From contig JAGNNB010000071.1 of NCBI GenBank assembly GCA_017990865.1, positions 1 through 10,496 of the forward strand: a stretch of DNA of 10,496 nucleotides, written 5' to 3'. This document shows positions 1 through 4,724 of this stretch, piece after piece. A program made the translations under genes and the position numbers. Numbering within the stretch: position 1 is the stretch's first letter; every line of letters begins with the position of its first letter. Below the pieces are notes generated by a model. It was not told where the DNA came from. It saw only the letters and a list, made by a program, of their open reading frames with translations, and ran no database searches. The DNA comes from Lysobacteraceae bacterium (lineage in GTDB: Bacteria > Pseudomonadota > Gammaproteobacteria > Xanthomonadales > Xanthomonadaceae).

Positions 1-4
1 ATAG

Positions 5-95
5 AGAATCGGAAATAGAAAATCGGTCATTGGAAAAAAACGAAAATCGGCTATTAGCGACTACCGATTCCCGATTCCCCACTCCCGGCTTTTGT
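5..95 (-). repeat. Imperfect palindromic repeat at pth 3' end (copy A)
   Basis: The right arm (about 66-95) reads, on the minus strand, AAGCCGGGAGTGGGGAATC followed by another GGGAATCGG. The left arm (about 5-50) holds degenerate GAGAATCGG, GAAAATCGG and GAAAATCGG units. The two arms are imperfect inverted complements. The same right arm recurs at 1577-1612 and 3078-3113. The pth stop codon lies inside this copy. The left arm is A-rich and more decayed than in the other copies. No other gene is visible in positions 1-53. Confidence 0.75.
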
Positions 96-662
96 GTGCA
101 GCTTGGTCATCGCGTCCATCATGTTGCCCTCCACCGCCAGCGGCAACGCAGCGAGCGCAACGTCGATGGCGCGCAGGATCGACGCTTCGTCGTCCTTGCC
201 CGGCCGACCCAACACCCATGGCGTGACTTTGTCTTTGTGCCCGGGATGCCCGATCGCGACGCGCAACCGGTGGAACTTGCCGTGGCCCAGCAGTTTGACG
301 ATGTCGCGCAGCCCGTTCTGACCGCCATGACCGCCGTCGAACTTGAACCGCGCGACGCCGGGCGGCAAATCCAACTCGTCGTGCGCGACCAGCATTTCCT
401 CGGGCTCGATCTTCCAGTAGCGCAAGGCGGCCATCACCGATTTGCCGCTGAGATTCATGTAGGTCGCCGGTTTCAGCAGCCACACCGACCGTCCGGCGAT
501 TTCGACCTTCGCGGTCTCGCCGAACAATTTGCTTTCCAAACCGAAGCGCGCGCGCTCCTGCGCGGCAAGCGCGTCCACAAACCAAAACCCGGCGTTGTGC
601 CGGGTTCTGGCGTGTTCGGGACCGGGATTACCCAGCCCGACGATGAGACGGAGGCCTGTCAT
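54..662 (-). CDS. pth: Peptidyl-tRNA hydrolase
   Basis: Cytosolic enzyme that cleaves the ester bond of peptidyl-tRNAs dropped by stalled ribosomes and so recycles tRNA. The 202-residue product starts with the family signature VGLGNPG and has the expected active-site residues: Asn12, catalytic His22 in TRHNAGF, Asn70 in KPATYMNLSG, Asp95 in AHDELD and Asn116 in GGHGGQNGLRDI. These match Asn10, His20, Asn68, Asp93 and Asn114 of E. coli Pth (about 194 aa). The ATG at 662 puts the signature at the N-terminus; no strong Shine-Dalgarno is visible before it. It lies 104 bp downstream of rplY, as in pseudomonads, where ychF normally follows; that would lie beyond position 1. Odd feature: the last 11 residues (AGSGESGIGSR) and the TAA stop are encoded by a dispersed repeat also found at the end of ispE, so the native C-terminus was probably shorter or different. 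Function call is secure. Confidence 0.97.
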   Translation of the reverse strand: MTGLRLIVGLGNPGPEHARTRHNAGFWFVDALAAQERARFGLESKLFGETAKVEIAGRSVWLLKPATYMNLSGKSVMAALRYWKIEPEEMLVAHDELDLPPGVARFKFDGGHGGQNGLRDIVKLLGHGKFHRLRVAIGHPGHKDKVTPWVLGRPGKDDEASILRAIDVALAALPLAVEGNMMDAMTKLHTKAGSGESGIGSR

Positions 663-677
663 ACGTCGAAAGATGTC

Positions 678-747
678 ATCCCGAGCCGGCGAAGCCGTGC
701 GAGGGACCTGCTTTTGACCAGCAGATCCTTCGCCTGCGGCTCAGGAT
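678..747. repeat. Imperfect inverted repeat in rplY-pth spacer
   Basis: Outer arms ATCCCGAGCC (678-687) and GGCTCAGGAT (738-747) pair at 9 of 10 positions. Inner arms GGACCTGCT (704-712) and AGCAGATCC (720-728) pair at 8 of 9, with one G.T, around a 7-nt loop. The left half carries about 7 extra bases between the two stems. It resembles the widespread proteobacterial intergenic repeats that read CCTGAG...GAAGGATC...CGGGATGACA on one strand; that resemblance is from memory and was not checked. It fills most of the spacer and could form a large hairpin in an rplY-pth transcript. Confidence 0.65.
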
Positions 748-769
748 AATCGTCGCTGCGCGACGATTA
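747..769 (-). terminator. Hairpin overlapping the rplY stop codon
   Basis: A perfect 10-bp stem TAATCGTCGC/GCGACGATTA with a 3-nt loop. On the minus strand its first three bases are the TAA stop of rplY. There is no T-run after it, so it is not a canonical rho-independent terminator. It may act as an RNA 3'-end stabiliser or attenuator before pth, or be an arm of the adjoining repeat. Confidence 0.5.
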
Positions 770-1423
770 CTTCTGATCTTTCTTGGCGACCTTCGCCGCC
801 GGCACTTCGGCCGCGGCCGGGGCATCGGCGGTTTCGGCCTCTTCCTTGCCGTGCTTGGCGATGACCACGGCCAGATCGTGTTCCTTGCCCAGCTTGAGCT
901 CCGGAATCGACACGCCTTCCGGCAGCTTGAGGTCGGACAAATGCACGATGTCGCCGACGGCGAGATCCGACAGATCGATCTCGATGTGTTCCGGCAGATC
1001 CTTCGGCAAGCACTCGATCACCACTTCGTTCAGCTCGTGGGTCACGACCACTTCCGCGGACTTGCCGGCCGGGGACTTGTCTTCGTTGAGGAAGTGCAGC
1101 GGCACCGCGGTGCGCAGCGCTTCGTTTTCGTTCACGCGCTGGAAGTCCAAGTGCATGATCTGCTGCTTGAACGGATGACGCTGCATATCGCGCAGCAGCA
1201 CTTTCTGCACGTCGCCGCCGAGGCTCAGATCGAGAATCGAGGAATAGAACCACTCGTGCTGGCTGGCCAGCCAAATGGTTTCGTGTTCGATCTGGATGCT
1301 GACCGGCTTCAGTTCGCCACCGTAGACGATGGCGGGGATCTTGGCGGCATGGCGAAGACGGCGGCTCGCACCCTTCCCTTCGTCCGTGCGGCGTTCGACC
1401 TTGATTTCGTGGGTTTTAGCCAT
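767..1423 (-). CDS. rplY: 50S ribosomal protein L25 (two-domain Ctc/TL5 type)
   Basis: Binds 5S rRNA in the central protuberance of the large ribosomal subunit. The 218-residue product has the N-terminal L25 domain (about 1-95: MAKTHEIKVERR, GKGASRRLR, IPAIVYGG) followed by the C-terminal beta domain of the Ctc/TL5 form (about 100-190: LHFLNEDKSPAGK, VECLPKDLPEHIEIDLS-type motif, LPEGVSIPEL). It ends in an Ala/Lys/Glu-rich tail typical of long L25 proteins. E. coli L25 is only about 94 residues and lacks the second domain. The ATG at 1423 gives the conserved start; GTGAG lies about 12 nt upstream, a rather long spacing. It lies between prs and pth, the usual order in pseudomonads and xanthomonads. 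Its leader holds two hairpins that could regulate it, and its stop codon lies in a third. The reverse strand is open here too, but no protein family was recognised there. Confidence 0.97.
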   Translation of the reverse strand: MAKTHEIKVERRTDEGKGASRRLRHAAKIPAIVYGGELKPVSIQIEHETIWLASQHEWFYSSILDLSLGGDVQKVLLRDMQRHPFKQQIMHLDFQRVNENEALRTAVPLHFLNEDKSPAGKSAEVVVTHELNEVVIECLPKDLPEHIEIDLSDLAVGDIVHLSDLKLPEGVSIPELKLGKEHDLAVVIAKHGKEEAETADAPAAAEVPAAKVAKKDQK

Positions 1424-1453
1424 TGGAGATAACTCACTTTCGTTGCGAATGAA

Positions 1454-1467
1454 CCGCCTCGCGGCGG
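1454..1467 (-). promoter_or_regulatory. Small GNRA-capped hairpin in rplY leader
   Basis: A CCGCC/GGCGG stem of 5 bp. On the rplY (minus) strand the loop is GCGA, a stable GNRA tetraloop; on the plus strand it would be TCGC. It lies 30-45 nt upstream of the rplY start codon, so in the mRNA leader if the promoter is further upstream. A regulatory role is inferred only. Confidence 0.35.
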
Positions 1468-1473
1468 CGATGC

Positions 1474-1506
1474 GACTTCCCCGCGACCAGGGAAGTCAGG
1501 TTTTTT
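1474..1506 (+). terminator. Terminator-like hairpin plus T6, plus-strand orientation
   Basis: Perfect 8-bp stem GACTTCCC (1474-1481) and GGGAAGTC (1490-1497), 8-nt loop, then AGG and six T (1501-1506). By shape it is a rho-independent terminator for rightward transcription, although all annotated genes around it run leftward. In the minus direction the same stem would be a leader hairpin about 50-75 nt ahead of the rplY start. Confidence 0.55.
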
Positions 1507-1509
1507 GGA

Positions 1510-1612
1510 TGGGAATCGGAAATCGAGAATGGGAAATCGTTTTAAGGGCGGAAGCCGAGGCTTCTACGACGCGCTTACGATTCCCGATTCACCATTCCCC
1601 ATTCCCGGCTTC
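1510..1612 (-). repeat. Imperfect palindromic repeat at prs 3' end (copy B)
   Basis: Left arm 1510-1541 carries TGGGAATCGG, AAATCGAGAATGGG and AAATCG. Right arm 1577-1612 is the imperfect inverted complement, reading on the minus strand AAGCCGGGAATGGGG, AATGGTGAATC, GGGAATCG. A small 6-bp hairpin (GAAGCC/GGCTTC) lies between them. The right arm aligns with copies at 66-95 and 3078-3113. The prs stop codon (TGA) abuts the repeat. Transcribed leftward, it would form a long hairpin directly after prs. Confidence 0.8.
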
Positions 1613-2573
1613 AATCGACGTACAACGAACTGACCGATTCGCCGAACGCCACGCGGCGGATGGTTTCCGCCAGCAGTTCGGCGACGCTCAGTTGCCGGAT
1701 GCGCGGGCAACCGCGCGCGGCTTCCGACAGCGGAATGGTGTCGGTGACCACCAGTTCGTCGAGCTGCGATTTGTTCACGTTGTCGATCGCCGGCCCCGAC
1801 AGCACCGGATGCGTGCAGTAGGCGATCACCCGCTGCGCGCCCTGGGCCTTCAACGCCGCCGCCGCCGCGCAGAGCGTGCCGGCGGTGTCGACGATGTCGT
1901 CCACCAGGACGCAGGTCTTGCCGGACACGTCGCCGATGATGTTCATCACCGTGGCGACGTTGGCGCGCGGGCGGCGCTTGTCGATGATCGCCAGTTCCGC
2001 ATCGTCGAGGCGTTTGGCGATCGCGCGGGCGCGCACCACGCCGCCGACGTCCGGCGACACCACGATCAAATTGTCCGTGCCGTAGGCGCGCCAGATATCG
2101 GCGAGCAGCAGCGGCGACGAGTACACGTTATCGACCGGGATATCGAAAAACCCTTGAATCTGATCGGCATGCAGATCGACCGTCAACACGCCGTCGGCGC
2201 CGGCCGCGGTGAACATCTTGGCCGCGACCTTCGCCGTGATCGGCACCCGCGACGAACGCGGGCGGCGATCCTGGCGGGCGTAACCGAAATACGGCACCAC
2301 TGCGGTGACGATGGCCGCCGACGCGCGCTTCAGCGCATCGATGATCACCAGCAGTTCCATCAGATGTTCGCCGCTCGGCGCGCAGGTCGACTGCACCACG
2401 AACACTTCCTGGCGGCGCACGTTTTCCTCGATCTCGACCTGCACTTCGCCGTCGGAGAACTTGGAGACCAGCGCCTTGCCCAGGCGGATACCCAACTCGC
2501 GACACACGGCATCGGCGAGCGGCCGATTGGCGTTGCCGGAGAAAATCAACAACTGGCGATCGTCTTGCTGCAT
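1611..2573 (-). CDS. prs: Ribose-phosphate pyrophosphokinase (PRPP synthetase)
   Basis: Transfers pyrophosphate from ATP to ribose 5-phosphate to give PRPP, the precursor of purines, pyrimidines, NAD, histidine and tryptophan; cytosolic. The 320-residue product is close to the usual class I length of about 315. It shows the [11 protein letters not shown] start, [20 protein letters not shown] with the following RVPITAK loop, the metal-binding [13 protein letters not shown] segment, [13 protein letters not shown], and the PRPP-binding signature [13 protein letters not shown]. The frame stays open upstream to about 3128 through tRNA and repeat DNA, so I chose the ATG at 2573, where homology begins; GGA lies about 8 nt upstream. 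tRNA-Gln is just upstream, as is typical in this group, and rplY is downstream. A palindromic repeat abuts its stop codon. Function call is secure. Confidence 0.96.
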   Translation of the reverse strand: MQQDDRQLLIFSGNANRPLADAVCRELGIRLGKALVSKFSDGEVQVEIEENVRRQEVFVVQSTCAPSGEHLMELLVIIDALKRASAAIVTAVVPYFGYARQDRRPRSSRVPITAKVAAKMFTAAGADGVLTVDLHADQIQGFFDIPVDNVYSSPLLLADIWRAYGTDNLIVVSPDVGGVVRARAIAKRLDDAELAIIDKRRPRANVATVMNIIGDVSGKTCVLVDDIVDTAGTLCAAAAALKAQGAQRVIAYCTHPVLSGPAIDNVNKSQLDELVVTDTIPLSEAARGCPRIRQLSVAELLAETIRRVAFGESVSSLYVD

Positions 2574-2633
2574 GGCGTGATCCGCTTCGCTCTGACCGTG
2601 GCGGGTTGGGCCGATGTGGCGAGGAACGATTCC

Positions 2634-2679
2634 ATCGCGTCGCGTCGTGGGCGGTGAGGCCGTAACGACGATGCGCGAT
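2634..2679. other. Hairpin between tRNA-Gln and prs
   Basis: Arms ATCGCG-TCG-CGTCGT (2634-2648) and ACGACG-ATG-CGCGAT (2665-2679) form two 6-bp stems separated by a 3x3 internal loop, with a 16-nt apical loop. It lies in the 130-bp spacer 2574-2703, which would be the prs mRNA leader or the tRNA-Gln trailer. No T-run on the minus strand. I see nothing else in this spacer. Confidence 0.45.
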
Positions 2680-2703
2680 GTTCGGTCCTCGACACGCTGG
2701 GTA

Positions 2704-2779
2704 TGGCAGGGGCGGAAGGATTCGAACCTACGAATGCCGGGATCAAAACCCGGTGCCTTAACCACTTGGCGACGCCCCT
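2704..2779 (-). tRNA. tRNA-Gln (anticodon UUG)
   Basis: A 76-nt cloverleaf on the minus strand. Acceptor stem AGGGGCG pairs with CGCCCCT. The anticodon stem CCGGG/CCCGG encloses the loop TTTTGAT, giving anticodon TTG for CAA (and probably CAG) codons. The T-loop is TTCGAAT. Discriminator base is G73 and CCA is encoded. The weak first pair (A1-U72) and G73 agree with glutaminyl-tRNA synthetase identity elements known from E. coli, where the pair is U1-A72. The T-stem GTAGG/CCTTC contains one U50:U64 mismatch; all other stem pairs are canonical, apart from the usual non-pair at 13-22. It lies upstream of prs, probably in one transcript with it or with its own promoter; no clear promoter is visible because repeats fill the DNA ahead of it. 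Confidence 0.95.
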
Positions 2780-2796
2780 TCGGTGAGGTTTTGGCG

Positions 2797-2891
2797 GCTT
2801 GGCGATTCCGTCTTCGGGGACATGTCGCCGTACCTCCTAAACCCCCGCCAAGTCCTACGGACTTGGCTGCCCCCGAACATCGGGGGCGGGT
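2797..2891. repeat. 95-bp direct repeat, copy 1
   Basis: Matches 2914-3008 at 94 of 95 positions, offset 117 bp; the single difference is A2857 versus G2974. It contains two adjacent perfect hairpins: GCCAAGTCC/GGACTTGGC with a 3-nt loop (2847-2867) and GCCCCCGA/TCGGGGGC with loop ACA (2869-2887). The lone difference falls in the loop of the first hairpin. The palindrome GACATGTC lies at 2819-2826. It ends 17 bp from the tRNA-Gln 5' end. No open frame in it resembles a known protein. Confidence 0.9.
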
Positions 2892-2913
2892 AAAACAGGT
2901 GAGATTTTCGTCA

Positions 2914-3008
2914 GCTTGGCGATTCCGTCTTCGGGGACATGTCGCCGTACCTCCTAAACCCCCGCCAAGTCCTGCGGACTTGGCTGCCCCCGAACATCGG
3001 GGGCGGGT
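2914..3008. repeat. 95-bp direct repeat, copy 2
   Basis: Second copy of the element at 2797-2891, separated by 22 bp of unique sequence (2892-2913). It keeps both hairpins (2964-2984 and 2986-3004) with unchanged stems. The two copies together form four strong stem-loops between ispE and tRNA-Gln. Near-identity suggests recent duplication or gene-conversion-like homogenisation. Confidence 0.9.
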
Positions 3009-3027
3009 GAAGCAAACCATTAAACCG

Positions 3028-3113
3028 TGAATGCGAAATCTGAAATCGATCGAAGCGCTGCGTCTTGCCTTGGCACTAACGATTCCCGATTCCCGATTCT
3101 CCATTCCCGGCTT
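3028..3113 (-). repeat. Imperfect palindromic repeat at ispE 3' end (copy C)
   Basis: The right arm 3078-3113 reads, on the minus strand, AAGCCGGGAATGGAGAATC and then two further GGGAATC units. The left arm 3028-3052 (TGAATGCGAAATCTGAAATC and a little more) is a degenerate inverted complement. It encodes the last 11 residues and the TAG stop of ispE. Same family as 5-95 and 1510-1612, with one heptamer more or less between copies. Confidence 0.78.
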
Positions 3114-3990
3114 CACTCTCCAACGCATCCAACAGCGGCGACCGCGCCGCGCCCGCTGCGATCCGGGCCGTGAGGCCGGTCGGCAATCGGGCGAGTGCGC
3201 GTTCGGCGGATTCGCGTTCGGCGAATTCGACGAAACAGCCGCTGCCGGAGCCGGTCAACCGCGGGCGAACCGCGGTCGAGTCGCAGGCTTGCGTCAACGC
3301 TGCGAACGCCGCTTCGACGGCGGGTTCGCGGCGGCGCAGGACCGGCTCGAAAGCATTCTCGAGCGCGGCGCCGGAAACGAAGCTCGCTATTGTCGCGGCT
3401 GGCGCATTTCGAGTCAATTCAGGCGCTTGAAACAAAGCCGCGGTGGCGGCGTGAACCCCCGGTTCGACCAGCAAATACCAGGCCGGCGGCAGGTCGATCG
3501 GGGTCAAGCGCTCGCCGCGACCCTCGGCCCAGGCGTTGCGCCCGCGGACGAACACCGGCACATCGGCACCGAGGCGAAGCCCCAGTCCGGCCAGCCGATC
3601 CTCGCCCAACCCGCAGCCCCAAAGCCAGTCCAGCGCGCGCAAGACGGTCGCGGCATCGCTCGAGCCGCCGCCGAAGCCGCCGCCGGGCGGAATGCGCTTT
3701 TCGATGGCGATATCGGCACCCAGCGAGATGTTCGCTTCCGTTCGCAGCAAAAGCGCGGCGCGCACGGTGAGGTCATCGGCCTCGGCCACCCCGGCCGCGG
3801 AAGGGCCGTGACGCACGACGCGGCCGTCTTCGCGCACCCGCAAACGGATCGTGTCGCCCCAGTCCAGCAGCCGAAAGACCGTCTGCAAGTCGTGGTAGCC
3901 GTCGGCGCGGCGGCCGACGATCCGCAAAAACAGATTCAGCTTGGCCGGCGCCGGCCAGGACGACCAGCCGGTCTCGTCGACGGCAGTCAT
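3076..3990 (-). CDS. ispE: 4-diphosphocytidyl-2-C-methyl-D-erythritol kinase
   Basis: Phosphorylates the 2-hydroxyl of CDP-methylerythritol with ATP, the fourth step of the MEP isoprenoid pathway; cytosolic. The 304-residue product has the GHMP-kinase architecture: [12 protein letters not shown] with Lys17 and Asn19, RADGYH near residue 29, the phosphate-binding loop [14 protein letters not shown] (101-114), catalytic Asp143 in LGADVPVF, and the third GHMP motif LTGSGSGCF near the C-terminus. E. coli IspE is about 283 residues. The ATG at 3990 is 13 bp after the lolB stop, pointing to cotranscription and probably translational coupling. The tail [11 protein letters not shown] is encoded by a dispersed repeat and matches the tail of Pth in this window; it is probably not part of the enzyme fold. 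Function call is secure. Confidence 0.97.
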   Translation of the reverse strand: MTAVDETGWSSWPAPAKLNLFLRIVGRRADGYHDLQTVFRLLDWGDTIRLRVREDGRVVRHGPSAAGVAEADDLTVRAALLLRTEANISLGADIAIEKRIPPGGGFGGGSSDAATVLRALDWLWGCGLGEDRLAGLGLRLGADVPVFVRGRNAWAEGRGERLTPIDLPPAWYLLVEPGVHAATAALFQAPELTRNAPAATIASFVSGAALENAFEPVLRRREPAVEAAFAALTQACDSTAVRPRLTGSGSGCFVEFAERESAERALARLPTGLTARIAAGAARSPLLDALESEAGNGESGIGNR

Positions 3991-4003
3991 CGGGATGTCG
4001 CGC

Positions 4004-4708
4004 TCATGGCGAGGCGAAGGTCCACTCTTCCAGGATCAGCCGTACCTGCGCGTCGCCGGATTCGGCTTCGATTTCGGTCGGCAAGTCGGGCTGGCCGGCG
4101 GGGCCGGCGCGCCAAGCGACATAACGCACCATCCAGCCCGCTTGGCGCAGGCGCGAGGGTCGGCCCTGCGCGTCGTAGGCGATGGATTCGACCGGCATTT
4201 CGCTGGCGGGCGCACCCCGCACCCAGCGACCGAGTTGTTGCAACGGCACGTCCCAGCCGGTGGCCTCGCGCAGCAGTTCTTCGGCGAATTCGCCTTCGCG
4301 CGGGCCGCCGTCGAGACCTTCCAAACGCCCTGCTTCCGAATGCAGATCGCCGTCCAGGCGCCAACTCTGCCGCGTCACCGGCGCGCTCAGCGACACGCTG
4401 TAACGCCGCGCGTCGTGCTGGGTCCATTCGATGCGTCCATTGCCGCCCTGCTTGCCTTTGCGCACCGCAGCGCGGCCGGAGAACGACCACGTTTCGAATT
4501 GGGACATCCATGCGTCGCGCGCGCTCACGCGTTCGGCCAACGCCTCGCCCGTCAGCGGCGGCGGCGTCGAGCGTGTCGAAACGCCGGCGCAGCCGCCGAG
4601 CGACAGCGCGCAACCCGCGATCAAACACGTCGCGGTCCAAGCGCGCACAACGCGCGGCATACGACGCGCGACACGGTTCGAGGAAATGTTCACGACACGG
4701 CTCGTCAT
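4004..4708 (-). CDS. lolB: Outer-membrane lipoprotein insertion protein LolB
   Basis: Outer-membrane lipoprotein that accepts lipoproteins from periplasmic LolA and inserts them into the outer membrane. The product has about 234 residues. Its N-terminus carries a basic stretch, a short hydrophobic segment and a lipobox, LGGC, whose Cys becomes the acylated residue 1 of the mature protein (about residue 40). The mature part shows the LolB-like [10 protein letters not shown] segment, then WRLDGD and a C-terminal beta-rich region ending EEWTFASP. The start is uncertain: ATG 4708 (GAG just upstream) is chosen; an in-frame GTG at 4717 and an ATG at 4660 are alternatives, the last giving a more compact signal peptide. 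It begins 17 bp after the TPR gene and ends 13 bp before ispE; this order is conserved in Pseudomonas. Sequence similarity within LolB is low, so synteny carries part of the call. Confidence 0.92.
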   Translation of the reverse strand: MTSRVVNISSNRVARRMPRVVRAWTATCLIAGCALSLGGCAGVSTRSTPPPLTGEALAERVSARDAWMSQFETWSFSGRAAVRKGKQGGNGRIEWTQHDARRYSVSLSAPVTRQSWRLDGDLHSEAGRLEGLDGGPREGEFAEELLREATGWDVPLQQLGRWVRGAPASEMPVESIAYDAQGRPSRLRQAGWMVRYVAWRAGPAGQPDLPTEIEAESGDAQVRLILEEWTFASP

Positions 4709-4724
4709 TCGACTCACGTAGCGA

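Noticed and set aside
66..95. Simple heptamer microsatellite (GGGAATC) as a phase-variation switch.
   Set aside because: Only two to three imperfect heptamers are present per site, at gene ends rather than near promoters or starts, too few for efficient slippage.
1329..2657. A 442-codon plus-strand open frame opposite prs and the start of rplY.
   Set aside because: The minus strand encodes unmistakable PRPP synthetase; the plus product is His/Arg-rich without recognisable domains.
2797..3008. CRISPR array.
   Set aside because: There are only two 95-bp copies separated by 22 bp; CRISPR repeats are about 21-48 bp with several spacers, and no cas gene is nearby.
2574..3128. Upstream extension of the prs frame (185 extra codons).
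   Set aside because: It runs through the tRNA-Gln gene, both 95-bp repeats and the ispE 3' end; homology to PRPP synthetase begins at the ATG at 2573.
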